A stretch of DNA of 33,894 nucleotides from Deltaproteobacteria bacterium (GCA_021813685.1 JAKAJS010000135.1:11181-45074), one strand, 5' to 3'. Positions 16,723 through 25,000 are shown, counted from the first letter of the stretch. Notes: generated by a model not told the origin, from the sequence alone. Made by a program: numbers and translations.

Positions 16723-18057
16723 CTAGGCCAGTTTCTTTCCGCTCACCCCATCCCAGTCAGACGGCGGACAATGCGACGGGATCTTCGGGTTCCACCTGAA
16801 GATGACGCCTTCCTCCTGGAGGAGCCGCAAAGAGGGCTCGGTAAGGCCGAGGAGTTTTGTGAACACGTATTCGTTGTCGAAACCAAGCGGGCGGGAACTC
16901 CACTTGAGCCTGCCCGGCGTCTCACTAAGGCGCGGCGGGTAGCAATGCTGCACCATCGGACCGTAGAGAGCGTCGTCGTACTCCTGGATGGTGCCGCGCT
17001 CACGGAAATGGGGGCTTTCGTAGACGTCTTTGGCCGAAAGAACGCGCGTTGCCGCAAACCCCAGTTTGTTTCCCAGCGCCTCGACCTGCTCGACCGTCTT
17101 GGAAGCCGCCCACGCCTCGATGGCCTGCAGGATCACCCGTGCGTTTTCGTCCCGTAAGCGTTCGACCGGGTCGCTGAATTTTTCGTAGAGCCCCGGCTGG
17201 CCCATCGCCTCACAGAGGCCCAGAAACTCTTTTTCGCTGAAAGCCGCAACCGCCGCCCAGCCGTCGGAACAGCGGAAAAGATCCGAGGGGCAGATGGCCA
17301 GGTCGCGGTTTGCCGAGCGCTTGCGGTCCGTATTGGTCTTATGGGTGAAAAGCCAGGTCCAGTCGAGCCAGCGAATGACGTTTTCCACCTGCATGTAATC
17401 GATGAACTGGCCCTTGCCCGTTCTTTCCCTGTAGTTTAGCGCGGCCATGATGCTGATCGCGCACATGAGCCCGGTAGCCCAGTCGGCGATCCACACCCCC
17501 GACTTGATGGGACCGCGCTCCTCGAAGCCGGTTATGGCCGAAAGCGCCCCCATGCTCTGCGCCACCGCATCGTAGGAGGTCCTGCCGGCCCACGGGCCCC
17601 AGCTCCCGTAGCCCGAGACGTGCAACTGGATAATACCCGGATTGATCCGGCTGAGCTCCCGGTAGCTGAGCCCCCAGCTGGCGAGCCTTCCCGGCGTGAG
17701 ATTATCGACGACCACATCGGATTTTTTCACAAGGTTCAAGAAAATCTCCTTGGCCTTGGGATTTCCCATGTGCATGCCGACCCAGTACTTGTTATGGTTT
17801 TGCTCCTCATTTCCCGGAGACATGTTTTTCCAAAAAAAGGCGTACGGGGTCACGAAGCGCATCTGGTCGCCCTTCTGGCCTTCGAACTTGATCACCTCGG
17901 CGCCGAATTCGGCGAGGTAATCGCAGGCCGCGGGACCAAGGACTACGTAGCACACCTCGAGAACCCTCACCCCCTTTAACGGTTCGGGCTTGTCGAACAG
18001 TTTTCCGACGTCATATTCCTGTTTCAAAAACTCGAGATAAGAACCGTCCTGCTTCAT
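16723..18057 (-). CDS. Family III (CaiB/BaiF) CoA-transferase, first subunit of a pair
   Basis: A 444-residue partner of the downstream CoA-transferase. '[30 protein letters not shown]' opens the domain, '[21 protein letters not shown]' at about 165-185 carries the expected catalytic Asp, and '[23 protein letters not shown]' follows. The N-terminal 28 residues ('[23 protein letters not shown]') precede the usual start of the fold, as in its partner. AAGGAG lies 8 nt before the ATG. Both subunits keep an Asp at the catalytic place, so neither is obviously a dead scaffold. No neighbouring dehydrogenase, glycyl-radical enzyme or transporter shows which acid is activated. A role in anaerobic acid degradation is plausible but not shown. 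Confidence 0.9.
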   Translation of the reverse strand: MKQDGSYLEFLKQEYDVGKLFDKPEPLKGVRVLEVCYVVLGPAACDYLAEFGAEVIKFEGQKGDQMRFVTPYAFFWKNMSPGNEEQNHNKYWVGMHMGNPKAKEIFLNLVKKSDVVVDNLTPGRLASWGLSYRELSRINPGIIQLHVSGYGSWGPWAGRTSYDAVAQSMGALSAITGFEERGPIKSGVWIADWATGLMCAISIMAALNYRERTGKGQFIDYMQVENVIRWLDWTWLFTHKTNTDRKRSANRDLAICPSDLFRCSDGWAAVAAFSEKEFLGLCEAMGQPGLYEKFSDPVERLRDENARVILQAIEAWAASKTVEQVEALGNKLGFAATRVLSAKDVYESPHFRERGTIQEYDDALYGPMVQHCYPPRLSETPGRLKWSSRPLGFDNEYVFTKLLGLTEPSLRLLQEEGVIFRWNPKIPSHCPPSDWDGVSGKKLA

Positions 18058-18439
18058 CAGTTAGCTCCTTCCAGCCCTCCCCCGGATGGGAAGCGGCACC
18101 TCTGGGTCAACCGGCAAAACGCATGCAAAGAGTTCACAAGTGCGGCATTTCCCGTCGGAGAAAAGAATTGGCGCAGGAAAAGGGAGCTCCATCTGGAAAG
18201 GTTGCAGGGCAGCGTTGGCACACGGGGCCGCAGTGCTTGAAAACAGATAATATTAGATCATGGCTGTGATATTCAAACTATTTTTGCCAAAATTGCTCGT
18301 TGGCAACCACTTTCTGCCTGTGCACCGGGGCGAAATTGAAATAAAGGGCGCAGAGTGATTACTTTGAAATCGATAGAGGATGCCGAAGTGCTCTGGCAAT
18401 ATCCTGAAAGGTGAGGCGATACATAGGAGGAGAAAAAGA
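18058..18439. other. Divergent intergenic region; no gene seen
   Basis: About 380 bp between the CoA-transferase pair (minus) and the DUF3096 gene (plus). Promoters for both directions should lie here. I see no convincing gene, terminator hairpin or sigma-54 site. Confidence 0.45.
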
Positions 18440-18607
18440 ATGGATATGTCAAACGTTCCACACCTGTCGCATATACCGCCCGGACCCGTCGCCGCTTTGG
18501 TCGCAGGCATTTTGGTTCTTCTTTTCCCGAGGCTTTTGAATTATGTTGTCGCCATCTACCTGATCGTAATCGGGATACTGGGTCTGGTGCACGGCGCCTG
18601 GTGGTGA
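18440..18607 (+). CDS. DUF3096-like membrane miniprotein
   Basis: A 55-residue protein, almost all of it one or two hydrophobic helices: 'PVAALVAGILVLLFPRLLNYVVAIYLIVIGILGLVHG'. The 'LIAGILxLxxPRLLNYxVAIYLIxIG' pattern is that of DUF3096 inner-membrane miniproteins, whose function is unknown. The start at 18440 is chosen because AGGAGG lies about 9 nt upstream. A longer in-frame start at 18380 would add a basic segment without a ribosome site. Repeat A begins directly after its stop codon. Confidence 0.85.
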   Translation: MDMSNVPHLSHIPPGPVAALVAGILVLLFPRLLNYVVAIYLIVIGILGLVHGAWW

Positions 18608-18801
18608 GGCGGGCGGCGGGTCGCCGCGGCCGGGTGGCCTGGCCCTTCCGCGCGGCCATTATTGTCGCAACAGCATTTTTCGGGTTGGCAGACCGTCAAC
18701 TCTGTAATAACAGTAAATCGTTATGGCCCGGCCGCCGCCAAAGACAGCGGCGCTTGGGCCAGGCAACCCGTCTGCGGCGACACGCCGCCGACACGCCGCA
18801 G
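18608..18801 (+). repeat. Composite intergenic repeat, copy A
   Basis: Modules in order: a 6-bp stem hairpin GCGGCG/CGCCGC (18613-18618, 18622-18627), the core CTGGCCCTTCCGCGCGGCCA (about 18639-18658), GCAACAGCATTTTTCGG (about 18667), GTAAATCG followed by TATGGCCC (18713 on), a GCCGCCGCC...GCGGC hairpin, and a tail GGCCAGG-ACCCGT-TGCGGCG. The tail contains a perfect 11-bp direct duplication CGACACGCCGC (18778-18788, 18789-18799) and an 8-bp inverted repeat CTGCGGCG/CGCCGCAG (18772-18779, 18794-18801) ending 9 nt before the next start codon. Copies B, C and D share these modules. Confidence 0.85.
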
Positions 18802-18810
18802 CCGCAAAGG

Positions 18811-19959
18811 ATGAAGGAATTGACAATCGAACAGGGTCCGATTCGGCCTCCGAGCGAAGCTGGGAGCCTGCTTTTTCGCTTCACCAGGAACTGCCCGTGG
18901 AATCAGTGCACCTTTTGTACGGTGTACAAGGGAAAACCGTTCAGCAGGCGCTCGCTGGGTGAAATCAAGGCGGATATCGACGCGGCAGCCGAGATTTTCG
19001 AGGACCTTCGCGCTCTTTCTTCACGCCTGGGCTTCTCCGGCAGTTTCCCCCGCGAAGCACTCGAAATCGTGTTTACCGGCAGCCGTTACAACGATTTTTA
19101 TCGGCAGGCTGCGCTCTGGCTCCATGCAGGCAAGGGAAGCGTCTTCATCCAGGACGCCAATAGCTTCGTGCTTCCGGCAGCAGTGATCTGCGAGGCGATC
19201 TCGCATTTGAAACGCAAAATTCCCGGAATCACCCGGATCACCTCCTACGGCCGCAGCGCCACGCTTTCCCGCATGCCTCTCGCTGCACTCGAACAGATCC
19301 GCAAGGCAGGTCTTGACCGTGTCCACATCGGCATGGAGAGCGGTTCGGACCGGGTGCTCGAGCTGATCCGCAAGGGGGTCTCGGCAAAGCGCCAGGCCGA
19401 AGCGGGCAAAAAGGTGGTCGAAGCGGGCATGGAGCTTTCCGAATACATCATGCCTGCTCTTGGCGGCAGAGAGTTTTCCGAGGAGCACGCAAGGGAGTCG
19501 GCGCGCATCCTGAATGAAATCGGCCCGCATTTTATAAGGCTTCGAAGCCTGCGCATTCCCTCCCGCGCCCCTCTCTATACTGACTGGCAGGAGGGGCGCT
19601 TTACGCCCTTGACCGACGATGAAACCGCGGCCGAGATCCGGCTTTTCATTTCTTTGCTCGACGGGATTTCAACCCGGGTGAAATCCGATCACATCATGAA
19701 CCTGCTCGAAGAAGTCGACGGGGAGCTGCCCCTGGATAAGGAGAAAATGCTCGCCGTAATCGACCGCTATCTCGGCATGCCTGAAAAGGAAAGGCTGCTG
19801 TTCCGGCTGGGGCGGCGCGGAGGGGCGCTTAGAACCCTCGATGAGTTGGAGAACCCCGCCATGCGGCGGCGGTTGGAAACGGCGATCAAGGACTTGGCGC
19901 CCGAAGCTGCCGGAGACCTCGAAAGGCTGATAAAGGAGCTCGCAGACCAATATATTTAG
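18811..19959 (+). CDS. Radical SAM protein with CX4CX2C cluster motif
   Basis: A 382-residue protein. 'NCPWNQCTFCTVYKG' at about 25-39 is the iron-sulfur site, spaced C-x4-C-x2-C rather than the usual C-x3-C-x2-C. 'IQDANSFVL' and 'GLDRVHIGMESGSDRVLELIRKG' at about 170 match the later strands of a radical SAM TIM barrel, the latter being the GxESG region. The C-terminal 100 residues are helical and charged. Proteins with CPWNxCTFC occur in many anaerobes and are usually annotated only as radical SAM. The reaction is unknown. The start at 18811 is the first ATG before the conserved region. The reading frame stays open back through repeat A, but that is unlikely to be coding. AAAGG abuts the ATG, so the ribosome site is poor. 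Confidence 0.85.
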   Translation: MKELTIEQGPIRPPSEAGSLLFRFTRNCPWNQCTFCTVYKGKPFSRRSLGEIKADIDAAAEIFEDLRALSSRLGFSGSFPREALEIVFTGSRYNDFYRQAALWLHAGKGSVFIQDANSFVLPAAVICEAISHLKRKIPGITRITSYGRSATLSRMPLAALEQIRKAGLDRVHIGMESGSDRVLELIRKGVSAKRQAEAGKKVVEAGMELSEYIMPALGGREFSEEHARESARILNEIGPHFIRLRSLRIPSRAPLYTDWQEGRFTPLTDDETAAEIRLFISLLDGISTRVKSDHIMNLLEEVDGELPLDKEKMLAVIDRYLGMPEKERLLFRLGRRGGALRTLDELENPAMRRRLETAIKDLAPEAAGDLERLIKELADQYI

Positions 19960-20124
19960 CCTTGTGGGTCCCGTAGGCATACCCTCTTCGGATGCGCACG
20001 GCGAAAACTTTTCGGCAGCAGGTGTTCCGCAGAGAGCGAAACGCTTTGACACGGCGTCGATTTTCCGTTATCAAATATCGGTTCTTCTTAAAATTTTTGG
20101 GAAAGATCAGGCAATATCGATTCA

Positions 20125-21171
20125 GTGAACAACAATTCGGATTTCAAAATCGTGGATTCTTCCGCCCTGCCAAGCTTCATCCCTGTGGGTCCGGCAAACT
20201 TGAAGGAGAGGATTTACGCCCAAGTCGCCCCCGACCTCTGCAGGATCGAGGAGGAAATAAACCGCCTGCTCGAGTCCGACATTCCCCTAATTTCCGTTGT
20301 CGGCCGCTATATCACGGGCAGCGGCGGCAAACGGCTGCGTCCCCTGCTCATGATCCTTGCCGCAAGGCTTTGCGGATACCAGGGAGCGGAGGATGCCGGG
20401 CTTGCCGTCGTCTTCGAATTCGTCCACGCGGCCACTCTCCTTCACGACGACGTGGTAGATCATGCTGAGTTTCGCCGCAGCAACCCCGCGGCCAACACCG
20501 TGTGGGGAAACCCCGCTGTTGTGCTCGTCGGAGATTTTCTCTACTCGAAGTCCATTCAGATAGCTGTTGGATACGGGAATATACGGATCCTGCACGTTTT
20601 GCTCGACGCAACGACCAGGATGTCCGAAGGCGAGGTCCTGCAACTCGTAAACTCCGATAACCTGGAGATAAGCGAGAACGAATACCTCGAGGTGATCACC
20701 CGTAAGACCGCTGTGTTGATCAGCGCCGCGTGCCAAAGCGGAGTCATCTTCGGAGGGGGCGGAGCAAACGAAGAAAAAGCTCTCAAGGCCTATGGGCAAA
20801 ACTTGGGAATCGCGTTCCAGCTGATCGACGACACCTTGGACTTTACCGGGGAGGCGGAGGAACTGGGAAAGCCCGTCGGAAACGATCTGCAGGAGGGCAA
20901 GGCCACGCTGCCTCTTATCTATGCCCTGAAAAACGCCAAGGCCGCCGAACGTCTGCGCCTGAGACAAATCTTTACCGCGGAGAACATCGCCCCGGAAGAG
21001 ATTCGGGAAATCACCGATATCGTAGCCCGAAGCGGCGGGATAGATTACACCACCGATCAGGCATCAGCGTATTCGATGCGAGCCAGGGAGGCCCTGCGAA
21101 TATTTCCGGAAAGCCCGGCCAAAGACATTCTGCTGGATATAGCCGATTACGTAACGTGCCGAAGAGCATAA
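20125..21171 (+). CDS. Long-chain polyprenyl diphosphate synthase
   Basis: A 348-residue trans-isoprenyl diphosphate synthase. 'GSGGKRLRPLLMILAARLCG' is the IPP-binding region, 'LLHDDVVDHAEFRR' is the first Asp-rich motif (DDxxD) and 'FQLIDDTLDFTGEAEELGKPVGNDLQEGKATLPLIYAL' holds the second. Length and the residues before the first Asp motif suggest an octaprenyl or similar long-chain product, which would feed menaquinone side-chain synthesis. Chain length cannot be fixed by eye. The start is a GTG at 20125 with no strong ribosome site. A TTG at 20200 followed by 'KERIYAQVAP' is an alternative. It converges with the small Cys-rich gene at 21209. Confidence 0.9.
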   Translation: MNNNSDFKIVDSSALPSFIPVGPANLKERIYAQVAPDLCRIEEEINRLLESDIPLISVVGRYITGSGGKRLRPLLMILAARLCGYQGAEDAGLAVVFEFVHAATLLHDDVVDHAEFRRSNPAANTVWGNPAVVLVGDFLYSKSIQIAVGYGNIRILHVLLDATTRMSEGEVLQLVNSDNLEISENEYLEVITRKTAVLISAACQSGVIFGGGGANEEKALKAYGQNLGIAFQLIDDTLDFTGEAEELGKPVGNDLQEGKATLPLIYALKNAKAAERLRLRQIFTAENIAPEEIREITDIVARSGGIDYTTDQASAYSMRAREALRIFPESPAKDILLDIADYVTCRRA

Positions 21172-21208
21172 ATCGGGCGGCCCTCTGACAGGTTCGTTCC
21201 CGAAGATT

Positions 21209-21391
21209 TTATGCGCGCGCCACCGAAACGCAGAGCCCATACTTTGGCGGGCGCGGATCCGCATAATCTTCGAAGACTCCGTCCTTACAGATCATGCATT
21301 TGCTGTTATCACAGACTTCCACTTCGTGCGGAAAGACCATGTTTGCATAGGAGCAGGTTTTCTTTAACGACGATTCCGACCAGCCTTTCAC
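21209..21391 (-). CDS. Cys-rich microprotein, CX13CX4CX2C family (60 residues)
   Basis: A 60-residue protein with Cys spacing C-x13-C-x4-C-x2-C followed by K-D-G-V-F-E. It lines up without gaps with the 40-residue protein encoded at 22879-23001: T-C-S-[YF], eleven residues, C, four residues, C-x2-C-x2-G-x-[FW]-E. I do not recognise a named family. Four Cys could bind zinc or iron. The start is GTG at 21391 because AGAGGAG lies 5 nt upstream. A longer in-frame start at 21406 overlaps that site. It begins 39 bp after the MmgE/PrpD stop on the same strand, so it is probably the last gene of that operon. A fifth Cys lies near the C-terminus. Confidence 0.72.
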   Translation of the reverse strand: MKGWSESSLKKTCSYANMVFPHEVEVCDNSKCMICKDGVFEDYADPRPPKYGLCVSVARA

Positions 21392-21430
21392 GTATTCTCC
21401 TCTCACAAGAAAAAGTCTTTCCCGGACTGT

Positions 21431-22801
21431 TCACTGCTCATTTCCGACCCTGGCCAGAAGCGAGGTCAATTCCTCCACCCTGATCTTTTCAAGGCGATCG
21501 ACCGCATCGACAATGGTGCGGCCAAGATGAGCGCTCATGCGCCCGCGGCCGAGAAGCTCGAATTTTTTGACAATGCCCGCCCGGTCCATCGGCCGGGTAT
21601 GGAACCCCTCATAGTCGTCTTTTTCATGCTCAAAGAGCCGGCCGTCTGTAAGATGAACTCTCAACCTGCAGGGCATCCGCCCGGGAAACCGATCGCTCAG
21701 CTCCTTGAGCGGGCGCACCTCGACTCGCTGCAAAAGCTCCTGGACATCTCTTCGGGCTATGCGCCCGGGGACATACTGTTCGGGCATGACGGTCCCGTCC
21801 AGGACCGCTGCTGCGAGCATATAAGGAAGAGAGTGGTCGGCTTCTTCCTTTGTGCGGACAACCCGCTTATCGCCTTCCTCCCCCCCGCCGATGATGTTAA
21901 AGGCCACATCGAAGGTGTCGAGTTCTATTCTCCGGATATCCCCTGCCGAGAAACCATGCTTTTCTTTCATCTCGAGAATTGCCTCGATTGCCGACTGAGA
22001 ATGCACCTCGGCATTGAATTTTTTGATGATGGTCGCATTCACCCGGTCGAGGCCTTCCTTTTTCCAATCGATTTCAAACCTGCCGGCGATCGAATCCATG
22101 AACCCCTTGTTGCCTTCGAACACTTCAGCCGGTCCGGTTATGCCCCGCATGGCGAGAAAAGTGGCGTGGACGCATCCGAAGGCCGTATTGGGGTAGGCCA
22201 GCCCTTTCCAGTGAGAAAGCGCCCCGGTCCGGCTGACCCGTAGAGCATTGAACGCCGTGCCGCTTATGGCCAGGGCGTTGGTCGTTTTCTCCGCGTCGAG
22301 TCCGAGGGCTCGCGACACTCCCGCCGCAACCGCATACGCCCCCTGGGTGGTATGATCGAAGCCTTTGTCCCGCACGGCAGCCACATCGCTAAGCCGGCAC
22401 TGGACCTGATAGGCTACGGCCAGGGCGGTCAAAAGCTCTCGCCCCGTCTTTCCGGCATATTCGGCTGCCGCCAGCACCGCCCCGAAATTATCGCTCGGAT
22501 GGCACGTCTCGTTTTTGGCAAGATAGCTGTCATTGAAATCGAGATAGCGAACCAGGGCACTGTTGTAGAAAGCCGCCCGGTCAGGCGCGAAGCGCCCACC
22601 TCCGATCAGCGTGGAACTGGGACTTCCGCCGAATTCCTCGATATGCTTTCCTATGAGCTTTACCGGCTCTGCCCCCATTGCCCCGATCGCGCACGCCAGG
22701 CTGTCGAGAATCCTTAGCTTCAACTGGAGGCGCGCGGCTTCGCCAATGTCGTCGTAATCCGCCTTCGAAACGAAAGAGGCAAGTTCCTGCGCTATAGTCA
22801 T
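21431..22801 (-). CDS. MmgE/PrpD family protein
   Basis: A 456-residue member of the MmgE/PrpD family, which includes 2-methylcitrate dehydratase and cis-aconitate decarboxylase. 'LQLKLRILDSLACAIGAMG' opens the helical domain, 'DFNDSYLAKNETCHPSDNFGAVLAAAEYAGKTG' at about 85-117 carries the conserved Asp/His region, and 'LALSGTAFNALR'-like and 'GFDHTTQGAYAVAAGVSRALGLD' segments follow. 'HSQSAIEAIL' at about 270 is the second-domain motif. No prpB or prpC lies nearby, so a methylcitrate cycle is not implied and the substrate is open. The start at 22801 has GGAGGTGG upstream. The frame runs 34 codons further up but without a ribosome site. It sits between two Cys-rich microprotein genes on the same strand. 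Confidence 0.88.
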   Translation of the reverse strand: MTIAQELASFVSKADYDDIGEAARLQLKLRILDSLACAIGAMGAEPVKLIGKHIEEFGGSPSSTLIGGGRFAPDRAAFYNSALVRYLDFNDSYLAKNETCHPSDNFGAVLAAAEYAGKTGRELLTALAVAYQVQCRLSDVAAVRDKGFDHTTQGAYAVAAGVSRALGLDAEKTTNALAISGTAFNALRVSRTGALSHWKGLAYPNTAFGCVHATFLAMRGITGPAEVFEGNKGFMDSIAGRFEIDWKKEGLDRVNATIIKKFNAEVHSQSAIEAILEMKEKHGFSAGDIRRIELDTFDVAFNIIGGGEEGDKRVVRTKEEADHSLPYMLAAAVLDGTVMPEQYVPGRIARRDVQELLQRVEVRPLKELSDRFPGRMPCRLRVHLTDGRLFEHEKDDYEGFHTRPMDRAGIVKKFELLGRGRMSAHLGRTIVDAVDRLEKIRVEELTSLLARVGNEQ

Positions 22802-22878
22802 CAGTGTTCCACCTCCGGGGAAAAGAAGGTCGAAAGGCTCCCCCTTAACCGGCCTTTCGACCTTTATCTTTTCGGCCT

Positions 22879-23001
22879 TCAATCGACCGGTTCTTCTTCC
22901 CATTCACCGTTGCGGCACACCACACACCGCCCATCCTGGCAGATCTTGTCGCCGCTCTGATACATCTGATCCATGAAGGAACACGTCTTTATCTCTTCCA
23001 T
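22879..23001 (-). CDS. Cys-rich microprotein, CX13CX4CX2C family (40 residues)
   Basis: A 40-residue protein, MEEIKTCSFMDQMYQ at the start and C-x4-C-x2-C-R-N-G-E-W-E near the end. It is a clear paralogue of the 60-residue protein at 21209-21391, with identical Cys spacing and the same T-C-S-aromatic opening. Its ATG directly follows the TGA of the upstream zinc-finger gene (stop 23004-23002, start 23001), so the two are translationally coupled. The MmgE/PrpD start lies 77 bp downstream. No function is known to me. Four conserved Cys suggest metal binding. Confidence 0.72.
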   Translation of the reverse strand: MEEIKTCSFMDQMYQSGDKICQDGRCVVCRNGEWEEEPVD

Positions 23002-23163
23002 TCAATTCTCCCCGCAGGGAACGCAGAGCCCCTGCTCATCGATACACTCGTCACAAACTGTGCGGTGGCACATCCTGCATTCCTGCACGGCCGTCTCCCT
23101 GTCGAAGTCCGACCCGCAGGCCACACACGAAAATTTTTCCTTCGAAGAACCATGTGTCGCCAT
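23002..23163 (-). CDS. Small double zinc-finger-like protein, four CxxC pairs
   Basis: A 53-residue protein with four CxxC knuckles: CVAC, CRMC, CDEC and CVPC, separated by 12, 4 and 6 residues. This is the ligand number for two zinc ions in a cross-brace or tandem ribbon. GGGAGGAG lies about 8 nt before the ATG at 23163, an unusually strong site that settles the start against a longer in-frame one. It is the first gene of a minus-strand run with the 40-residue microprotein and MmgE/PrpD. Partner and role are unknown. Confidence 0.75.
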   Translation of the reverse strand: MATHGSSKEKFSCVACGSDFDRETAVQECRMCHRTVCDECIDEQGLCVPCGEN

Positions 23164-23350
23164 ATTCGTTTCTCCTCCCGAACCAATTTTCCGGTTATCC
23201 CCGAGCGCTGGAAAACGCTGGAATTTTTCGCTTTTCAAAATCTAACTTTGAAGATACTCATTGCCAAAATCCGGCGCACCCCCGCCTCCCTCCCCCAGAG
23301 CCATAAAAACCCGCGGTACTTGTTTAATCGCACCGGCAATGATAAATTAG

Positions 23351-23478
23351 CGGCGGCGCAAACGGGTAACCTGGCCTGAGCGCCGCTGCCTTTGGCGGCG
23401 GCGGGGCCATATCGATTTACGCAAACTGGCAGGGCGGAAGGGCCAGACGGCGCGGCTGCGGCGACACGCCGCCCGCCC
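23351..23478 (-). repeat. Composite intergenic repeat, copy B (inverted)
   Basis: Same modules as copy A but on the opposite strand. The hairpin GCGGCG/CGCCGC sits at 23458-23463 and 23467-23472, the core at about 23427-23447, and GTAAATCGATATGGCCCC plus the GCCGCCGCC hairpin at about 23380-23422. The CAACAGCGCTTTTCG module is absent, so the core joins directly to the GTAAATCG module. It fills most of the 326-bp gap between the divergent zinc-finger and sirC genes and ends about 12 nt before the sirC start codon. Confidence 0.85.
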
Positions 23479-23489
23479 GCAGGTGATTC

Positions 23490-24188
23490 ATGGAAGAATG
23501 CTCCGGTTATTATCCGCTTTTTCTGTCCCTGGAAGGCAGGAGTTGCCTTGTGGTGGGAGGGGGGAGCGTTGGAGAGCGCAAGGTCGGGACTCTTCTGCGA
23601 TACGGAGCCTCGATTCGGGTGGTGGCCCGGGCGCTTACGGCCGGGCTTGAGGAAAAGAGAGCCCAGGGTGCGATCGTTTGGGCCGCCACCGACTACGACA
23701 GGTCGCAGCTTGCGGGGGTAAGCCTCGCATTTGCCGCGACCGATGACATGGATTTAAACCGCACCATTGCTGCGGATGCGCGCGAGCTTGGCATCTGGTG
23801 CAACATGGCCACGGACCCGGAGTTGGGATCGTTTATCGTTCCTTCGGTTTTCGAGCGTGGAAAGCTCACCTTCGCCATATCCACCGCGGGGGGGAGCCCG
23901 GCGGTCGCCAAGCTGTTACGGCAGAAACTGGAACAGGAATTCGGTCCCGAGTGGGATTTTTTCGTCCGGCTTCTCGGAAAATTCCGGGAAACGTTTAAAG
24001 CCGCAGGAATGGAAGCATCGGGGCGGGAAGTGTTGAGCAGGCTGGCACGGCTGCCCATACCCGAATGGCTGAAGGATGGCAGGGTGGAAGAGGCTTTCGA
24101 AAAAACGGCCCAAAGCTGTCGCCCGGTTCTGAGCGAGGCAGAGACGAGGGTTGTCTGGGAAAATCTATGGAATCTCTTTTCCTGGTAA
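23490..24188 (+). CDS. sirC: Precorrin-2 dehydrogenase / sirohydrochlorin ferrochelatase-type protein
   Basis: A 232-residue CysG N-domain protein. 'YYPLFLSLEGRSCLVVGGGSVGERKVGTLLRYGA' is the NAD-binding Rossmann start, 'LAFAATDDMDLNRTIAADAR' carries the catalytic Asp region, and 'LGSFIVPSVFERGKLTFAISTAGGSPAVAKLLRQKLE' is the dimer/active-site segment. It oxidises precorrin-2 to sirohydrochlorin. In sulfate-reducing and related anaerobes siroheme also feeds the alternative Ahb heme pathway, which fits its link with hemA here. No methyltransferase domain is fused. AGGTGA lies just before the ATG. It overlaps the next gene by 22 bp. Confidence 0.9.
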   Translation: MEECSGYYPLFLSLEGRSCLVVGGGSVGERKVGTLLRYGASIRVVARALTAGLEEKRAQGAIVWAATDYDRSQLAGVSLAFAATDDMDLNRTIAADARELGIWCNMATDPELGSFIVPSVFERGKLTFAISTAGGSPAVAKLLRQKLEQEFGPEWDFFVRLLGKFRETFKAAGMEASGREVLSRLARLPIPEWLKDGRVEEAFEKTAQSCRPVLSEAETRVVWENLWNLFSW

Positions 24189-25000
24189 TCGCAACGCTAT
24201 GCTATCTTTGCGGCACCGTCGGGTACCTGGTGTATCTATTGAAAGACCGCGAGGTGCTGCACCGCATCTCCTGGAGCGTGCTTCTGGTGGGCGCGCTCTT
24301 TCACGGAGCGGCGCTTTTGATGCGCGCCATCGGCAGCGGACATTTTCCGGTCACCTCGATCCGGGAGGCGATCTCCTTTTTCGCCTGGGTGTTCGTGGTA
24401 ACCTATCTGGTGATACAGGTGAAGCTCCGGCTTCGCATCCTGGGCTCTTTCGTTTCGCCGCTCGCCGTGGTTTTCATGATTTGCTCCAGGCTCCTGCCGA
24501 CTCAGGCAATCCTTAAAAACAACTCTTTTACAAACGGCTGGCTGATCGTGCACGTGACAAGCATTTTTTTGGCCAACGCGCTTTTTGCGGTGCTGTTCAG
24601 CCTGGGTATCATGTATCTGCTCCAGGAAAGACACATCAAGAAAAAGAACTTCGGGTTGCTCTACGAGCGGCTCCCTTCGCTCGAACGGATAGATTCCATC
24701 GCTCACGCGTGCCTCATGTCGGGGTTCCCGCTCATGACCGCAGGTCTTATAACCGGCTTCGTCTATGCCACCATGATCTGGCGTTCGCCCTGGAACTGGG
24801 ACCCCAAGGAAGTGCTTTCCGTAGTGACCTGGTTGATCTACGCCATTCTCGTCCATGAACGGCTGGCTGTGGGGTGGCGCGGGCGCAGGGCGGCCTGGCT
24901 CGCGATTCTGGGGTTTTCCGCAACCCTTCTGACATTCATCCTGGCAAGCCTTCTGCTCGCCGGCCACCATTCGGTCATTTCGGGCAATCTTTACGGATAG
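24167..25000 (+). CDS. CcsA/HemX-type cytochrome c assembly membrane protein
   Basis: A 277-residue protein with about eight hydrophobic helices. The key motif is 'WRSPWNWDPKEVLSVVTWLIYAILVHERL' near 200-228, the tryptophan-rich WWD-type loop that handles heme in CcsA/CcmC-family proteins, and conserved His flank it ('LFHGAALL', 'LIVHVTSIF', 'LAGHHSVI'). The start at 24167 lies inside the end of sirC, giving a 22-bp overlap. The protein is the size of HemX, the membrane protein often encoded next to hemA, so a role in heme delivery or HemA control is as likely as cytochrome c assembly. The hemA start follows after 6 bp. Confidence 0.87.
   Translation: MESLFLVIATLCYLCGTVGYLVYLLKDREVLHRISWSVLLVGALFHGAALLMRAIGSGHFPVTSIREAISFFAWVFVVTYLVIQVKLRLRILGSFVSPLAVVFMICSRLLPTQAILKNNSFTNGWLIVHVTSIFLANALFAVLFSLGIMYLLQERHIKKKNFGLLYERLPSLERIDSIAHACLMSGFPLMTAGLITGFVYATMIWRSPWNWDPKEVLSVVTWLIYAILVHERLAVGWRGRRAAWLAILGFSATLLTFILASLLLAGHHSVISGNLYG

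Noticed and set aside
15229..17157. Very long plus-strand frame opposite the CoA-transferase genes
   Set aside because: It is an antisense shadow: both CoA-transferases on the minus strand have full family motifs, and the plus frame has none.
18200..18250. Sigma-54 promoter at TGGCAC near 18215
   Set aside because: The -24 half is present, but the GC of the -12 half is not at the required 10-bp spacing.
18601..18810. Longer N-terminus for the radical SAM protein
   Set aside because: The frame is open, but it is made of repeat A sequence and low-complexity Arg/Ala codons, and overlaps the DUF3096 stop.
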